This document shows positions 45,163 to 54,678 of a stretch of 64,000 bases of DNA, piece by piece; the first letter of the stretch is position 1; the number at the start of each line of letters is the position of its first letter. Location of the stretch: the NCBI GenBank assembly GCA_030696305.1, contig JAUYSP010000003.1, positions 29,415 to 93,414 on the forward strand, in the 5' to 3' direction. Source of the DNA: Legionellaceae bacterium. Its GTDB lineage: Bacteria > Pseudomonadota > Gammaproteobacteria > Legionellales > Legionellaceae. The notes under the pieces are model-generated. The model was given only the letters and a program-made list of their open reading frames with translations, had not been told where the DNA came from and ran no database searches. The position numbers and the translations under genes are program-made.

Positions 45163-47811
45163 TTAATGAGTAACTGGGTCTAATTTTTCTGGATCAATAC
45201 CATAGCGTTTGATTGCATCCGCAACGACTGACTTATCGAGCTCACCTTGATCAGCCAACGCATTCAATGCTGCAACCACAATAAATTTAGCATCCACTTC
45301 AAAAAAGTGGCGTAATTGTTTACGTGTATCGCTTCGGCCAAAACCATCTGTTCCTAAAGTAACAAAAGGAGCGTCTACAAAGGGTCGAATTTGATCAGCG
45401 TATAAACGCATGTAGTCTGTTGCGGCTATTATTGGCCCTTTTCGTCCTGACAATTGTTTACTGACGTAGCATTGCTTTGGTTTTTTCTCAGGATGCATAC
45501 GATTTTCCCGCTCTATCGATAAACCTTCGCGACGAAGTTCGTTAAAGCTTGTTACGCTCCAAATGTCAGATGATACTGAATAATCTTTTTTCAACAACTC
45601 AGCGGCCTCGATTACATCTCTTAAAATTGTGCCACCACCCATCAATTGCACATGATGTTTTTGCTTTTTACTTTCATCACGTAATAGATACATACCTTTT
45701 ATAATACCTTCTTCAGCATCATCAGGCATGTCTGGGTGAGTATAGTTTTCATTCATGACAGTAATGTAATAAAACACATTTTCTCGTTGTTCATACATAC
45801 GGACCAAGCCATGCTGAATAATGACTGCCAATTCATATGCAAATGTTGGATCGTAAGCAATACAATTAGGAATTGTTGATGCCATGAGCAGACTGTGTCC
45901 ATCTTGGTGCTGAAGGCCTTCACCTGCAAGTGTGGTGCGCCCTGCTGTTCCACCTAATAAAAACCCACGCGCCTGCATATCACCAGCCGCCCAGGCTAAA
46001 TCACCGATCCGTTGGAATCCGAACATAGAGTAATAAATATAAAAAGGAATCATAGCTAATTTATTAGAGCTATAGGACGTTCCCGCAGCCATCCAGGAAC
46101 AAAAAGCGCCTGCTTCATTAATTCCTTCTTCTAATATTTGCCCATCTTTTGCTTCACGATAATACATGACCTGCTCGTGATCGACTGGCTTATACAGTTG
46201 GCCTACTGGCGAATAGATTCCAATTTGGCGAAACAACCCTTCCATACCAAATGTACGACATTCATCTGGAACAATAGGAACAATACGATTGTTGATATTT
46301 TTATCTTTCAATAAAACAGACAAAATTCGTACAAATGCCATAGTTGTAGAGATCTCTCGATCACCTAAACCACGAGTTACACTTGAGAATGCTGACAAAG
46401 CTGGAATCTCTAATGCATCGATTTCTGTAGTACGCGAAGGTAAATAGCCTCCAAGCTTTTCTCTTTGCTTTCGAAGATAAGTGATTTCAGGACTATTTTC
46501 AGCAGGTCTATAAAATGGAATTTCTGCAATATGTTCATCGCTAACAGGAATACTAAATCGATCGCGAAAAGCTCGTACTTGCTCATCTGTCATTTTCTTT
46601 TGTTGATGAGTGATATTCATTCCTTCACCAGCCGCTCCCATACCATATCCTTTTACGGTTTTAGCTAGGATAACTGTCGGACTTCCAGTGTGTTCTACGG
46701 CTTTTGCATACGCAGCATAAACTTTTTGTGCATCATGTCCACCACGATTAAGTCGCCAAATTTCATCATCGCTTAAATGTTCAACCATTTTTTTCAATTC
46801 AGGGTATTGACCAAAAAATTCTTCGCGAACAAAAGCGCCATCATTTGCTTTATAACTTTGGTAGTCGCCATCCACACATGCATCCATCCGCTTTTGTAAT
46901 AAGCCGTCTGTATCGCATGAAAAAAGAGGATCCCAACGTCCACCCCAAACTACTTTGAGAACATTCCATCCAGCACCGCGGAAAAGCCCCTCTAATTCTT
47001 GAATGATTTTGCCATTACCACGAACGGGTCCATCGAGCCGTTGCAGATTGCAATTAATCACAAAAATAAGGTTATCTAATTTTTCCCTTGACGCAATAGT
47101 TAGCGCGCCTAAAGATTCCACCTCATCCGTTTCGCCATCGCCAAGGAACGCCCAAACTTTACGACCTTCTGTTTTAATCAACCCGCGATTTTCCAGGTAC
47201 TTCATAAAACGTGCTTGATAGATAGCCTGTAATGGCCCTAACCCCATCGAAACCGTGGGAAACTGCCAAAAATTAGGCATAAGCCATGGATGAGGATAGG
47301 AAGATAATCCATCAACTTCAACTTCTTGTCTAAATTTATCTAATTGTTGTTCTGATAATCGTCCTTCTAAAAACGCACGAGCGTAGATCCCTGGTGATGA
47401 GTGGCCTTGAATATACAATAAATCACCACCGCCATTCCCTTCTGGACCTTTAAAAAAGTGATTAAAACCAACTTCATAAAGCGTAGCTGCTGAAGCATAT
47501 GTTGCAATATGTCCACCTAGCTCAGAAGCGTATTTCCCTGCACGAAGCACCATAGCAACAGCATTCCAACGAATCAGCGCGCTAATTCGTTTAGACACGC
47601 CCTCATCTGAAGGCATTTGTTTTTCTTCATACGTTTTGATGGTGTTTCTATAAGGCGTTGTCAATGGCAGCTTAACCCCTGCTACATTGACATTATTAAC
47701 CAACTTTTGAATTAAGAAGGCAGCGCGTTCTTTTCCATCTGTGGCAATCACTGCATTTAATGCATCTAACCACTCGGTCGTTTCAATTGGATCTATATCA
47801 TTTTCATTCAT
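45163..47811 (-). CDS. aceE: Pyruvate dehydrogenase E1 component (homodimeric type)
   Basis: A protein of about 882 aa that decarboxylates pyruvate with thiamine diphosphate and acetylates E2. The ThDP motif is GDGETDEVESLGALTIASRE and ends near NCNLQRLDGPVRGNGKI; GGHDAQKVYAAYAKAVE, RTFGMEGLFRQIGIYSPVGQ and the transketolase C-terminal part (VTLGTDGFGRSDTRKQLRHF) are all present. The frame is open to a TTG at 47826, but the ATG at 47811 gives the likely start MNENDIDPIETTEW. First gene of the aceE-aceF-lpd operon. Confidence 0.97.
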   Translation of the reverse strand: MNENDIDPIETTEWLDALNAVIATDGKERAAFLIQKLVNNVNVAGVKLPLTTPYRNTIKTYEEKQMPSDEGVSKRISALIRWNAVAMVLRAGKYASELGGHIATYASAATLYEVGFNHFFKGPEGNGGGDLLYIQGHSSPGIYARAFLEGRLSEQQLDKFRQEVEVDGLSSYPHPWLMPNFWQFPTVSMGLGPLQAIYQARFMKYLENRGLIKTEGRKVWAFLGDGETDEVESLGALTIASREKLDNLIFVINCNLQRLDGPVRGNGKIIQELEGLFRGAGWNVLKVVWGGRWDPLFSCDTDGLLQKRMDACVDGDYQSYKANDGAFVREEFFGQYPELKKMVEHLSDDEIWRLNRGGHDAQKVYAAYAKAVEHTGSPTVILAKTVKGYGMGAAGEGMNITHQQKKMTDEQVRAFRDRFSIPVSDEHIAEIPFYRPAENSPEITYLRKQREKLGGYLPSRTTEIDALEIPALSAFSSVTRGLGDREISTTMAFVRILSVLLKDKNINNRIVPIVPDECRTFGMEGLFRQIGIYSPVGQLYKPVDHEQVMYYREAKDGQILEEGINEAGAFCSWMAAGTSYSSNKLAMIPFYIYYSMFGFQRIGDLAWAAGDMQARGFLLGGTAGRTTLAGEGLQHQDGHSLLMASTIPNCIAYDPTFAYELAVIIQHGLVRMYEQRENVFYYITVMNENYTHPDMPDDAEEGIIKGMYLLRDESKKQKHHVQLMGGGTILRDVIEAAELLKKDYSVSSDIWSVTSFNELRREGLSIERENRMHPEKKPKQCYVSKQLSGRKGPIIAATDYMRLYADQIRPFVDAPFVTLGTDGFGRSDTRKQLRHFFEVDAKFIVVAALNALADQGELDKSVVADAIKRYGIDPEKLDPVTH

Positions 47812-47835
47812 TGTTTTGTTACCCAATAAGGTCTC

Positions 47836-48234
47836 TTAACAAGGCGCTACTCCCCGGAGACGTTTATGAATTCTACCTTTGCAAGATTGTACGCATACAT
47901 CAAAGTCTGGCGTACATGCACAGGTTACTTTGCGGCATTCTAGTGGATCTCGAAACGATTGCAACTGAAGTGCAACAATTTCTCCTTGCAAACATTGTTG
48001 TTTTTTATATTGATTAAAATGTAGAGCAGCCTCAGTCATAGCAACAGCTCTACAATTTTGGCAATTATTTCTGCAAGAATGCTCACAACGTTGTAATCGT
48101 TGAGAACATACCTGTTTACATGCTTTTAACGTTTGCTCATGTTGTACATATTGTTTATATGTATTGCACGAGGTCAAAGATAATATCATAAAACAAGCAA
48201 CTAATCGAACCACTACACGAACCAATAAGCGCAT
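47836..48234 (-). CDS. Cysteine-rich putative lipoprotein
   Basis: A 132-aa protein with an N-terminal basic-hydrophobic signal (MRLLVRVVVRLVACFMILS) and a lipobox LTSC with lipidated Cys23. The mature part carries thirteen further cysteines, many in CxxxC pairs (KACKQVCSQRLQRCEHSCRN, NCQNC, CTPDFDVCVQSCKG). That pattern suggests several disulfides in the periplasm or at the surface. I do not recognise the family. It starts 12 nt after the antiporter gene ends and lies just upstream of aceE on the same strand. Confidence 0.75.
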   Translation of the reverse strand: MRLLVRVVVRLVACFMILSLTSCNTYKQYVQHEQTLKACKQVCSQRLQRCEHSCRNNCQNCRAVAMTEAALHFNQYKKQQCLQGEIVALQLQSFRDPLECRKVTCACTPDFDVCVQSCKGRIHKRLRGVAPC

Positions 48235-48245
48235 AATTACTCTCC

Positions 48246-49415
48246 CTAGTCTTTACGCATTTTGTCAGACAGCGACATGGGCGTTGGATATTTTAATACA
48301 ACAAGATAAGATGACACAATAAATGTCAAAATTGTGGTCGCTTGAATTAGATTAGAGGCCACTGCTGAAATCACTTTCGATCCAAGTCCGATAGATGCTA
48401 CTAATAATGAAAACTCACTTGCTTGCCCCAATCGCACCCCAACTTCTTTGGCAACAGATTTCTTTTCGCCTGATTTAAGAAGTAACAAATAAAAACATAG
48501 TGGTTTCACAACCAACATTAGAAAAGCCAATATGCAGGCTGGAATAAGTACCTGAGCCAAATAACTAAAATTAAATGTCGCGCCCACTGCAAAGAAAAAC
48601 AAGACCAAAAAGAAATCCCGCAATGGTTTAAGACTTTCAGCAATAAACAACGATATAGGGCTTGCAGCTAAGGCTACGCCAGCCACAAATGCACCTATGT
48701 CTTTTGATAATCCCAATTTATCTGCTAATACAGACAAGCTTAAACACCAGGCAATAGACAAAAGAAATACATATTCTTGTGTTCGGTCAAATCGTGCTAA
48801 TAATTTAACAAGAACATAACGTTCCACTGCAAATGCAAAAAGCATCAGCGCTGGCAAAGCGATGCCCACCATAATCAGGTCATGCCAACTAAATTGGCCA
48901 TCTTGACCACCGTTAATTAAAATTAACACTACTATGGCAATCAAATCCTGCATCAACAGCACACTGATCATCACTTCACCAGTATGTTGGTGATGTAAGA
49001 TAGTTGTAGGTAATAGTTTTAAACCGATAATCGTACTAGAAAACATCATAGCAGCACCGAGAACCAGTGACTCACTGTTACTTAAACCAAACCAGCGACC
49101 AATAAAATAGGCAATAATTGCAAACAGAAGTGAACTTGCCGTAGCAATCCAAGTCACTTTTTTAAGCATGTGTAATAAATTTTGCGGCTGTAAATGCAAC
49201 CCTAAAAGAAATAATAAGAATATAATTCCGACTTCACCAACGTCCTGCACTGCGCCTAAGTCTGATATCCACTTTAAACCCCAGGGTCCCAGAACTGCTC
49301 CAAGAAGAATGTAAGCAACTAATAGCGATTGGCGAGTATAAAGAACCAGCGTAGAAAAAACGGCGGCTCCCGCGAAAATCAAAAATATAGTATAAAAAAC
49401 ATCGCCATCATGCAT
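48246..49415 (-). CDS. Kef-type monovalent cation:proton antiporter (CPA2)
   Basis: A 389-aa integral membrane protein with about 11-12 hydrophobic segments, matching the Na+/H+ exchanger domain of the CPA2/KefB family (YILLGAVLGPWGLKWISDLG, IIFLLFLLGLHLQPQNLL, GLSKDIGAFVAGVALAASPI). It ends shortly after the last segment, so the TrkA-N/RCK regulatory domain of KefB/KefC is absent. The frame is open to a TTG at 49469, but ATG 49415 has GGAGG 11-15 nt ahead and begins MHDGDVFYTIFLIF. The ion transported cannot be told from the sequence. Confidence 0.9.
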   Translation of the reverse strand: MHDGDVFYTIFLIFAGAAVFSTLVLYTRQSLLVAYILLGAVLGPWGLKWISDLGAVQDVGEVGIIFLLFLLGLHLQPQNLLHMLKKVTWIATASSLLFAIIAYFIGRWFGLSNSESLVLGAAMMFSSTIIGLKLLPTTILHHQHTGEVMISVLLMQDLIAIVVLILINGGQDGQFSWHDLIMVGIALPALMLFAFAVERYVLVKLLARFDRTQEYVFLLSIAWCLSLSVLADKLGLSKDIGAFVAGVALAASPISLFIAESLKPLRDFFLVLFFFAVGATFNFSYLAQVLIPACILAFLMLVVKPLCFYLLLLKSGEKKSVAKEVGVRLGQASEFSLLVASIGLGSKVISAVASNLIQATTILTFIVSSYLVVLKYPTPMSLSDKMRKD

Positions 49416-49614
49416 AAATTGTGCACCTCCATTTCGCTTTTTCAGAAAAGACAACCCATTAATTGTCAAAACTCTTTATTGGTATCGCTAGCGTTCCACT
49501 TAGTATTGAACTCAACAAGGATAACATAGAAATTAAAAATTACCGCATAAAAAAACTGAAGTTTAGGGTGCAAAACAAGGAAATTCAATGGAGCGCTTGC
49601 AGAAAGTTTGCATT

Positions 49615-50379
49615 TCACTCACTTCTATTTTTAAAACGACTTAGCCTCCGATTTTTATGCCTATTTTTAAGGCAGCTCAATATGTAAAAGTCATTTAAAT
49701 TCAATATATTATCATGAGCACTTGGTCCGCAGAGTTTCGTTTCTAAAACTAAATAAGCTAAAAATAATTTGGGGAGTTCTTTTTTTACTGTATTAATATC
49801 ATGAATCACATAGTTAGGATCAAATGTATTGTCAACGCATTGGGGCAAAGGCTTTACACTAAATTCAGAATCTACAAGCATGTTTTTGTACTTCGCGTAA
49901 GCATAAATTTTTGATGTCAAATCAGCTTGATCAGTAGGAAGAGATACGCTACCAGACATATAATCTAAATTATAATGATCCAGATATTCATAAATACCAT
50001 TCCACAACATACCTACAATATTTTTATGACGGTATTCAGAAGCCGTGCACAATCGGCCTATTTCAACCAATCTCAAGTCGTGACGTTTTATATTAGTAAG
50101 ATCAAATTCGGTTTCGCAGTAATAGCCAATGTTATTAGCTGCAACATCGTGTCGCATTAGACGATATGTGCCTACAGCCTCGTTCGTTTCATTATCAGTT
50201 ACCATTAAATGGCAGCAATATTTGTCGTATTCATCACTGTCTATGGATTTGGAGTCATCTGAAAAATACCGTGTACGTAAGGCGATGCATGAATCCACTT
50301 CTTTTTGTGTTTCTGCAATATGAACCGAAAAGGTTGAGTCGTACGCATTTATGAGAAGCTTAAACGGTGTTTTTTTCAT
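49615..50379 (-). CDS. OlsB/hemolysin-like GNAT N-acyltransferase
   Basis: A 254-aa protein of the GNAT-like family that includes the ornithine-lipid acyltransferase OlsB and PEP-CTERM-associated acyltransferases. Typical blocks are CIALRTRYFSDDSKSIDSDE, TNEAVGTYRLMRHDVA and LVEIGRLCTASEYRHKNIVG with MLWNGIYEY, followed by MSGSVSLPTDQADLTSKIYA. The C-terminus is basic (LKNRHKNRRLSRFKNRSE). It probably transfers an acyl chain from a carrier to an amine in lipid or signal synthesis. The partner OlsA-like gene is not nearby, so the product remains open. Confidence 0.8.
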   Translation of the reverse strand: MKKTPFKLLINAYDSTFSVHIAETQKEVDSCIALRTRYFSDDSKSIDSDEYDKYCCHLMVTDNETNEAVGTYRLMRHDVAANNIGYYCETEFDLTNIKRHDLRLVEIGRLCTASEYRHKNIVGMLWNGIYEYLDHYNLDYMSGSVSLPTDQADLTSKIYAYAKYKNMLVDSEFSVKPLPQCVDNTFDPNYVIHDINTVKKELPKLFLAYLVLETKLCGPSAHDNILNLNDFYILSCLKNRHKNRRLSRFKNRSE

Positions 50380-50639
50380 ACGCTACCTAATTGGTTTAAA
50401 AATGATTACTAATTGTATAGATTATGCATAAAAAGTTCAAGTGATTTTTTTTTAAACTTAATTAATGCGAGCCTAAATCGGCGCGCATTGTAACATTAAT
50501 CAAGGAATAACTCCCACCCTGTTATATTTCTATCGATGAGTCGATATAGAGTCATTATTTTTTAATCCTGTAGCATTATTTACCCAGGTAAATAAAGAAC
50601 CAAATGAATTCATTATGAATTAAAATAAATCAAAATTAA

Positions 50640-50668
50640 TTGATATCCCAGCAAATTGATACTATAAC
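50640..50668 (+). promoter_or_regulatory. Sigma70-type promoter and palindromes in the gap 50380-50706
   Basis: TTGATA at 50640-50645 and TATAAC at 50663-50668 are 17 nt apart, a good housekeeping promoter 38 nt before the gene at 50707. The 327-bp gap holds no gene. It also contains ATTTACC-CA-GGTAAAT (50578-50593) and TATCGA-TGAG-TCGATA (50531-50546), which could be operator sites. Confidence 0.7.
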
Positions 50669-50706
50669 TAATATAAAGGACTTATAAACAATTAAGGAGT
50701 TTACAA

Positions 50707-51093
50707 ATGAAATGCTCAATAATATTATCCGCATTATTATTGATTGGTATGAGCAGTAGTGTGATTGCCGCAAATAATAATGTTGTTTCAAATACAGTAA
50801 AAGGTGCTACTACGATAGTTGATACTGGTGTAAAAGGAGGTAGTAACCTCATCAACGCTGGTGTAAAAGGAAGTAGCAATCTCATTAACACTGGTGTAGA
50901 AAGCAGTAGTAATTTGATGAGCACCAGTGACAAAATATTGAACACTGGGGTAAAAAGCTCTGGGAACCTTTTGATTGATACAGGTAGAGGTATTGATGGA
51001 GCCCTTCGCGGCGTCGGTCAAGTGACAGGTGATACTATTGACGCGGTAGTTAATGGTGTAACAACTGCCGTTTCAGGTAAACCCGTTAAATAA
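50707..51093 (+). CDS. Small exported protein with tandem peptide repeats
   Basis: A 128-aa protein with a signal peptide (MKCSIILSALLLIGMSSSVIA). The mature part is built of degenerate ~11-13 residue repeats: GVKGGSNLINA, GVKGSSNLINT, GVESSSNLMST and GVKSSGNLLIDT. They are followed by a Gly/Val-rich end (GDTIDAVVNGVTTAVSG). Repeats of this kind form amphipathic helices or beta stacks. I do not recognise the family. AAGGAG lies 7 nt before the ATG, and a strong promoter and a terminator hairpin bracket it, so it is probably a well-expressed monocistronic gene. Confidence 0.75.
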   Translation: MKCSIILSALLLIGMSSSVIAANNNVVSNTVKGATTIVDTGVKGGSNLINAGVKGSSNLINTGVESSSNLMSTSDKILNTGVKSSGNLLIDTGRGIDGALRGVGQVTGDTIDAVVNGVTTAVSGKPVK

Positions 51094-51102
51094 AACTATC
51101 GT

Positions 51103-51136
51103 GACCAGGTTAGATTTTTAAAATCTTGCCTGGTTA
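51103..51136. terminator. Bidirectional terminator between the repeat protein and rpiA
   Basis: GACCAGGTTAGATTTT pairs with AAAATCTTGCCTGGTT with few mismatches. It sits between two convergent genes. On the minus strand it is followed by a short T-rich tract (TAGTTTTATTT). Confidence 0.75.
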
Positions 51137-51143
51137 CTGCTTC

Positions 51144-51791
51144 TTAGATCTCTCGGATTCCATCAGCCCCCGATATTATCACTGTATCTGCCAATCGTTT
51201 TGCAAAAATACCATTTTCTACTACACCTGGTATTGTGTTGATGCTGTCCTCTAAATTCACTAATTGATGCAGTTCTAAATTGAATACATCGAGAATAATA
51301 TTACCGTTATCTGTAACAAAACCTTGTCGATAAACAGGATCGCCCCCCAACTGAACTAATTCTCGGGCGACAAAACTTCTTGCGATCGGTAAGACTTCAA
51401 CTGCAATAGGAAAAACGCCTAACCTTTGAACTAATTTTGTTTCATCGACTATACAAATAAATTGTTTTGAAACACACGCTATAATTTTTTCCCTGGTTAA
51501 TGCACCACCTCCGCCTTTGATCATCGCTCGATGCGCATCTACTTCATCAGCACCATCAACATAAATAGGCAATTCATCTACGCTATTAAGATCAAACACA
51601 GTGAAGCCTTCTGCCAGCAAACGACGTTCTGTTTCCTTAGAGCTTGCCACACATGCGTCAATTTTATGCTGCATGGTTTTTAATGCATTAATAAAATAAT
51701 TAACTGTAGAACCTGTGCCAATGCCAACAATTGCATGACCATCAATGTACTTTAATGCAGCTTCAGCGCTACGCATTTTTAAATCAGTCAT
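51144..51791 (-). CDS. rpiA: Ribose-5-phosphate isomerase A
   Basis: A 215-aa enzyme interconverting ribose 5-phosphate and ribulose 5-phosphate in the non-oxidative pentose phosphate pathway. Signatures are GIGTGSTVNYFINAL, ELPIYVDGADEVDAH, the active-site KGGGGALTREKIIA and the C-terminal IPGVVENGIFAKRLADTVI. Length is typical. It follows ald by 8 nt on the same strand and is the last gene of the etfB-etfA-ald-rpiA string. Confidence 0.96.
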   Translation of the reverse strand: MTDLKMRSAEAALKYIDGHAIVGIGTGSTVNYFINALKTMQHKIDACVASSKETERRLLAEGFTVFDLNSVDELPIYVDGADEVDAHRAMIKGGGGALTREKIIACVSKQFICIVDETKLVQRLGVFPIAVEVLPIARSFVARELVQLGGDPVYRQGFVTDNGNIILDVFNLELHQLVNLEDSINTIPGVVENGIFAKRLADTVIISGADGIREI

Positions 51792-51799
51792 TGTGTTCC

Positions 51800-52915
51800 T
51801 TAATTTAATGCGTCAATAGCAGTGATATAATCATAGCCAAGCTCACGAGCAACCGCTTCGTATGTGATTTTTCCTTGATGTACATTTAATCCATTTAAAA
51901 AGTGAACATCACTTAATAAGGCACATTTTACGCCTTTAGTTACAATGTTTAAAATAAAAGGTAGCGTAGCATTATTGAGTGCGAATGTTGACGTACGAGG
52001 AACAGCCCCGGGCATATTAGCTACACAATAATGAACTACATCATCAACAATAAACGTTGGTTCTTGATGGGTCGTGGCATGGCTCGTTTCAAAACAACCA
52101 CCTTGATCAATAGCAACGTCAACTACAACTGACCCTGGATGCATTGTTTGAATCATCGATCGCGTTACCAGCTTAGGTGCGGCTGCACCAGGAACCAAAA
52201 CAGCACCAATGACTAAATCAGCTTGAGCTACACATTCTTCTAAGGCATCTGCTGTTGCATAAACCGTACTTAATTGTGAATTGAATTGAGCAGAAAGTTC
52301 TCTTAAGCGACAAAGCGATTTGTCCAACACTGTCACCTGAGCTTCCATACCAATTGCTAGACGAATAGCATGAGTACCAACGACGCCACCACCAATTACC
52401 ACAACATGAGCGGGCAATACGCCAGGCACACCGCCCAGCAATTTACCACTACCACCTTGCGCAACCTCTAAGCAATGAGCGCCCGCTTGAATTGACATTC
52501 GGCCGGCAACCTCAGACATCGGTGTTAATAACGGTAAGCCCCCATTGGCTTGAGTAACTGTTTCATAAGCAATCGCGGTGACGCCTGACTCCTTAAGCAA
52601 TCGAGTTTGTTGTACATCTGGAGCCAAATGCAAATAGGTAAATATAGTTTGATCTTCTCGTAGCCGACGGCATTCCGATGGTTGCGGTTCTTTAACTTTA
52701 ACAATTAATTCAGCACGGGCAAAAATTTCATCGGCGGTATCAACAATTACCGCACCCGCGTCAATGTATTCCTGATCAGGTATTTTAATACCCATTCCAG
52801 CATTTTTTTCAATTAGGACGCGCCCCCCAGCCTTTACTAATTCTTTTACACTCGCAGGGACCAAGCCAACACGATATTCTTGTGATTTTATTTCTTTAGG
52901 CACACCGATTAGCAT
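51800..52915 (-). CDS. ald: Alanine dehydrogenase
   Basis: A 371-aa NAD-dependent enzyme that interconverts L-alanine with pyruvate and ammonia. Family blocks are the N-terminal [20 protein letters not shown], the substrate region LIVKVKEPQPSECRRLREDQ with FTYLHLAPD (catalytic His), GAHCLEVAQGGSGKLLGGVP, and the NAD-binding VVVIGGGVVGTHAIRLAIGM. The ATG lies inside the last codons of etfA (7-nt overlap), so it is translationally coupled. Together with alr nearby it points to alanine as an important metabolite. Confidence 0.95.
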   Translation of the reverse strand: MLIGVPKEIKSQEYRVGLVPASVKELVKAGGRVLIEKNAGMGIKIPDQEYIDAGAVIVDTADEIFARAELIVKVKEPQPSECRRLREDQTIFTYLHLAPDVQQTRLLKESGVTAIAYETVTQANGGLPLLTPMSEVAGRMSIQAGAHCLEVAQGGSGKLLGGVPGVLPAHVVVIGGGVVGTHAIRLAIGMEAQVTVLDKSLCRLRELSAQFNSQLSTVYATADALEECVAQADLVIGAVLVPGAAAPKLVTRSMIQTMHPGSVVVDVAIDQGGCFETSHATTHQEPTFIVDDVVHYCVANMPGAVPRTSTFALNNATLPFILNIVTKGVKCALLSDVHFLNGLNVHQGKITYEAVARELGYDYITAIDALN

Positions 52916-53862
52916 TTTGAAATACCTCTTGATTTTAATTCTTGAATTAATTGCGGGATCAGTACAAATAAGTCACCGACCAAACCATAATTAGCTATCT
53001 GAAAAATAGGAGCATCCGGATCTTTATTAATGGCAACAATAACATTGGAATCTTTCATTCCAGCCATATGCTGAACAGCGCCTGAAATACCTATCGCAAA
53101 ATATAGATCAGGGGCAACAATTTTACCGGTTTGCCCTACTTGATAATCATTTGGCACAAAACCAGCATCCACTGCGGCTCGAGAAGCACCAATTGCCGCA
53201 CCTAGAGCATCAGCCAACTCTTCAAGCATTTTGAATTGTTCGGCGCTTTGTAACCCTCGACCACCTGATACAATAATAGACGCAGCATTTAAATCTGGAC
53301 GAACAGATTCGTTTAAAACGCGACCCAAAAATTGGGTTTTTTGGTGATTATATGTTTGTGGAAGTGATTCGATGCCACATTGATTCTGTGTTTCACTTAC
53401 TGCATCAAACGCAGTTGTACGAATGGATAATACTTGAATTGCATCCAACAATTCGACAGTTTCAATTGCATTTCCTGCATAAATAGGATGCTCATAGGTT
53501 ATTTGATCAATAATTCGAGTCACATCAGATAGTTGAGCAACGTCTAATTTAGCCGCACAACGAGGCAAAATATTTTTTCCATAAGTACTCGAAGCACAAA
53601 GAATATGTGAAAAAGATGCTGATAACTCTACGATTAGTTCACTTGTAGGCTCAGCCAATTGATGCGCATAGCACTCATGATCAGCTAATAAAACAGATTG
53701 CACACCTTTTAACGTTGACGCTTGCTCGGCTACCGATTGGCACTGATGCCCAACTACCAATAAGACAACTTTGTTATTTAATTGCAAGGCCGCAGACAAC
53801 ACACTACGTGTAGAAGACTGCATCACGTGATTATCATGCTCCACCAAGATCAATACACTCAT
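52909..53862 (-). CDS. etfA: Electron transfer flavoprotein alpha subunit
   Basis: A 317-aa FAD-binding subunit of ETF, which carries electrons from acyl-CoA and other dehydrogenases to ETF-ubiquinone oxidoreductase. The C-terminal FAD domain shows [60 protein letters not shown] and the [16 protein letters not shown] end as [20 protein letters not shown]. It forms an operon with etfB, 57 nt upstream, and ald. Confidence 0.95.
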   Translation of the reverse strand: MSVLILVEHDNHVMQSSTRSVLSAALQLNNKVVLLVVGHQCQSVAEQASTLKGVQSVLLADHECYAHQLAEPTSELIVELSASFSHILCASSTYGKNILPRCAAKLDVAQLSDVTRIIDQITYEHPIYAGNAIETVELLDAIQVLSIRTTAFDAVSETQNQCGIESLPQTYNHQKTQFLGRVLNESVRPDLNAASIIVSGGRGLQSAEQFKMLEELADALGAAIGASRAAVDAGFVPNDYQVGQTGKIVAPDLYFAIGISGAVQHMAGMKDSNVIVAINKDPDAPIFQIANYGLVGDLFVLIPQLIQELKSRGISKC

Positions 53863-53919
53863 TAATATATCCTTAATAATGTAGCACTTTGTGCGTACGT
53901 ATTTTCAACTCAGGTAATT

Positions 53920-54669
53920 TTAAATCACCTTTGCTTCCTGTTGCAGTTTATCAAGCAATGAGGTGATTGAATCAACTTTAATTCCAGCTTTTCTAACAGT
54001 TGGATTCGTTATTTTTAAAATTTTTCTATGCTCTTTTAATACTAACCCTAAGGAATCCAAAGAAATATTTATTAATGGTTTTTGCTTTGCTTTCATAATG
54101 TTAGGTAAACTTGCATAACGTGGCTCGTTCAAACGCAGATCGACACTAATTACTGCAGGGATTTGCACACTTAATGTCTCTAATCCTGCATCAATTTCGC
54201 GACTTACAGTTATTGTCTCACCGGATATTTGAATAGTCGAAGCATAGGTTGCTTGAGGCCAATTTAATAACCCAGCTAACATTTGTGGTGTTTGATTATT
54301 ATCGCCATCAATGGATTGTTTGCCCATTATAACGATTGAGGGAGACTCATCTAACGTTATTTTTTGAAGAATTTTGGCAATATTCAAGCTACAGTATTGA
54401 TTATCGGTTTGTACATGAATAGCTCGATCCGCTCCAAGTGCCAAACCATGCCGTAATGTTTCTTGACTGGTATTATCACCAATCGTTACGATCACAACTT
54501 CTGCTGCACTATTTTTTTCACGTAATCGAATCGCTTCTTCTAAAGCAATTTCATCAAAAGGATTCATCGACATTTTAACATTGTGTGTCTCAACGCCGTT
54601 GCCATCCGATTTGATCCTTACTCTAACATAAGGATCAATAACACGCTTCACTGCGACTAATATCTTCAT
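53920..54669 (-). CDS. etfB: Electron transfer flavoprotein beta subunit
   Basis: A 249-aa AMP-binding subunit of the ETF heterodimer. Visible blocks are the start MKILVAVKRVIDPYVRVRIK, NPFDEIALEEAIRLREK, GADRAIHVQT, MGKQSIDGDNNQTPQMLAGL and the ETF-beta signature VSREIDAGLETLSVQIPAVI with DLRLNEPRYASLPNIMKAK. It begins the operon etfB-etfA-ald-rpiA. Upstream, 9 nt away, lies the lipoprotein gene on the same strand. Confidence 0.95.
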   Translation of the reverse strand: MKILVAVKRVIDPYVRVRIKSDGNGVETHNVKMSMNPFDEIALEEAIRLREKNSAAEVVIVTIGDNTSQETLRHGLALGADRAIHVQTDNQYCSLNIAKILQKITLDESPSIVIMGKQSIDGDNNQTPQMLAGLLNWPQATYASTIQISGETITVSREIDAGLETLSVQIPAVISVDLRLNEPRYASLPNIMKAKQKPLINISLDSLGLVLKEHRKILKITNPTVRKAGIKVDSITSLLDKLQQEAKVI

Positions 54670-54678
54670 GATTTCTCA

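Noticed and set aside
49455..49475. Another copy of the TTGACAATT repeat end near the antiporter start
   Set aside because: Only about 9-11 bases match and the GGGTCT part is missing. It is more likely a -35-like sequence.
50788..51021. Open frames on the minus strand across the tandem-repeat protein
   Set aside because: They are by-products of the repeated DNA. The plus-strand frame has the signal peptide, RBS and promoter.
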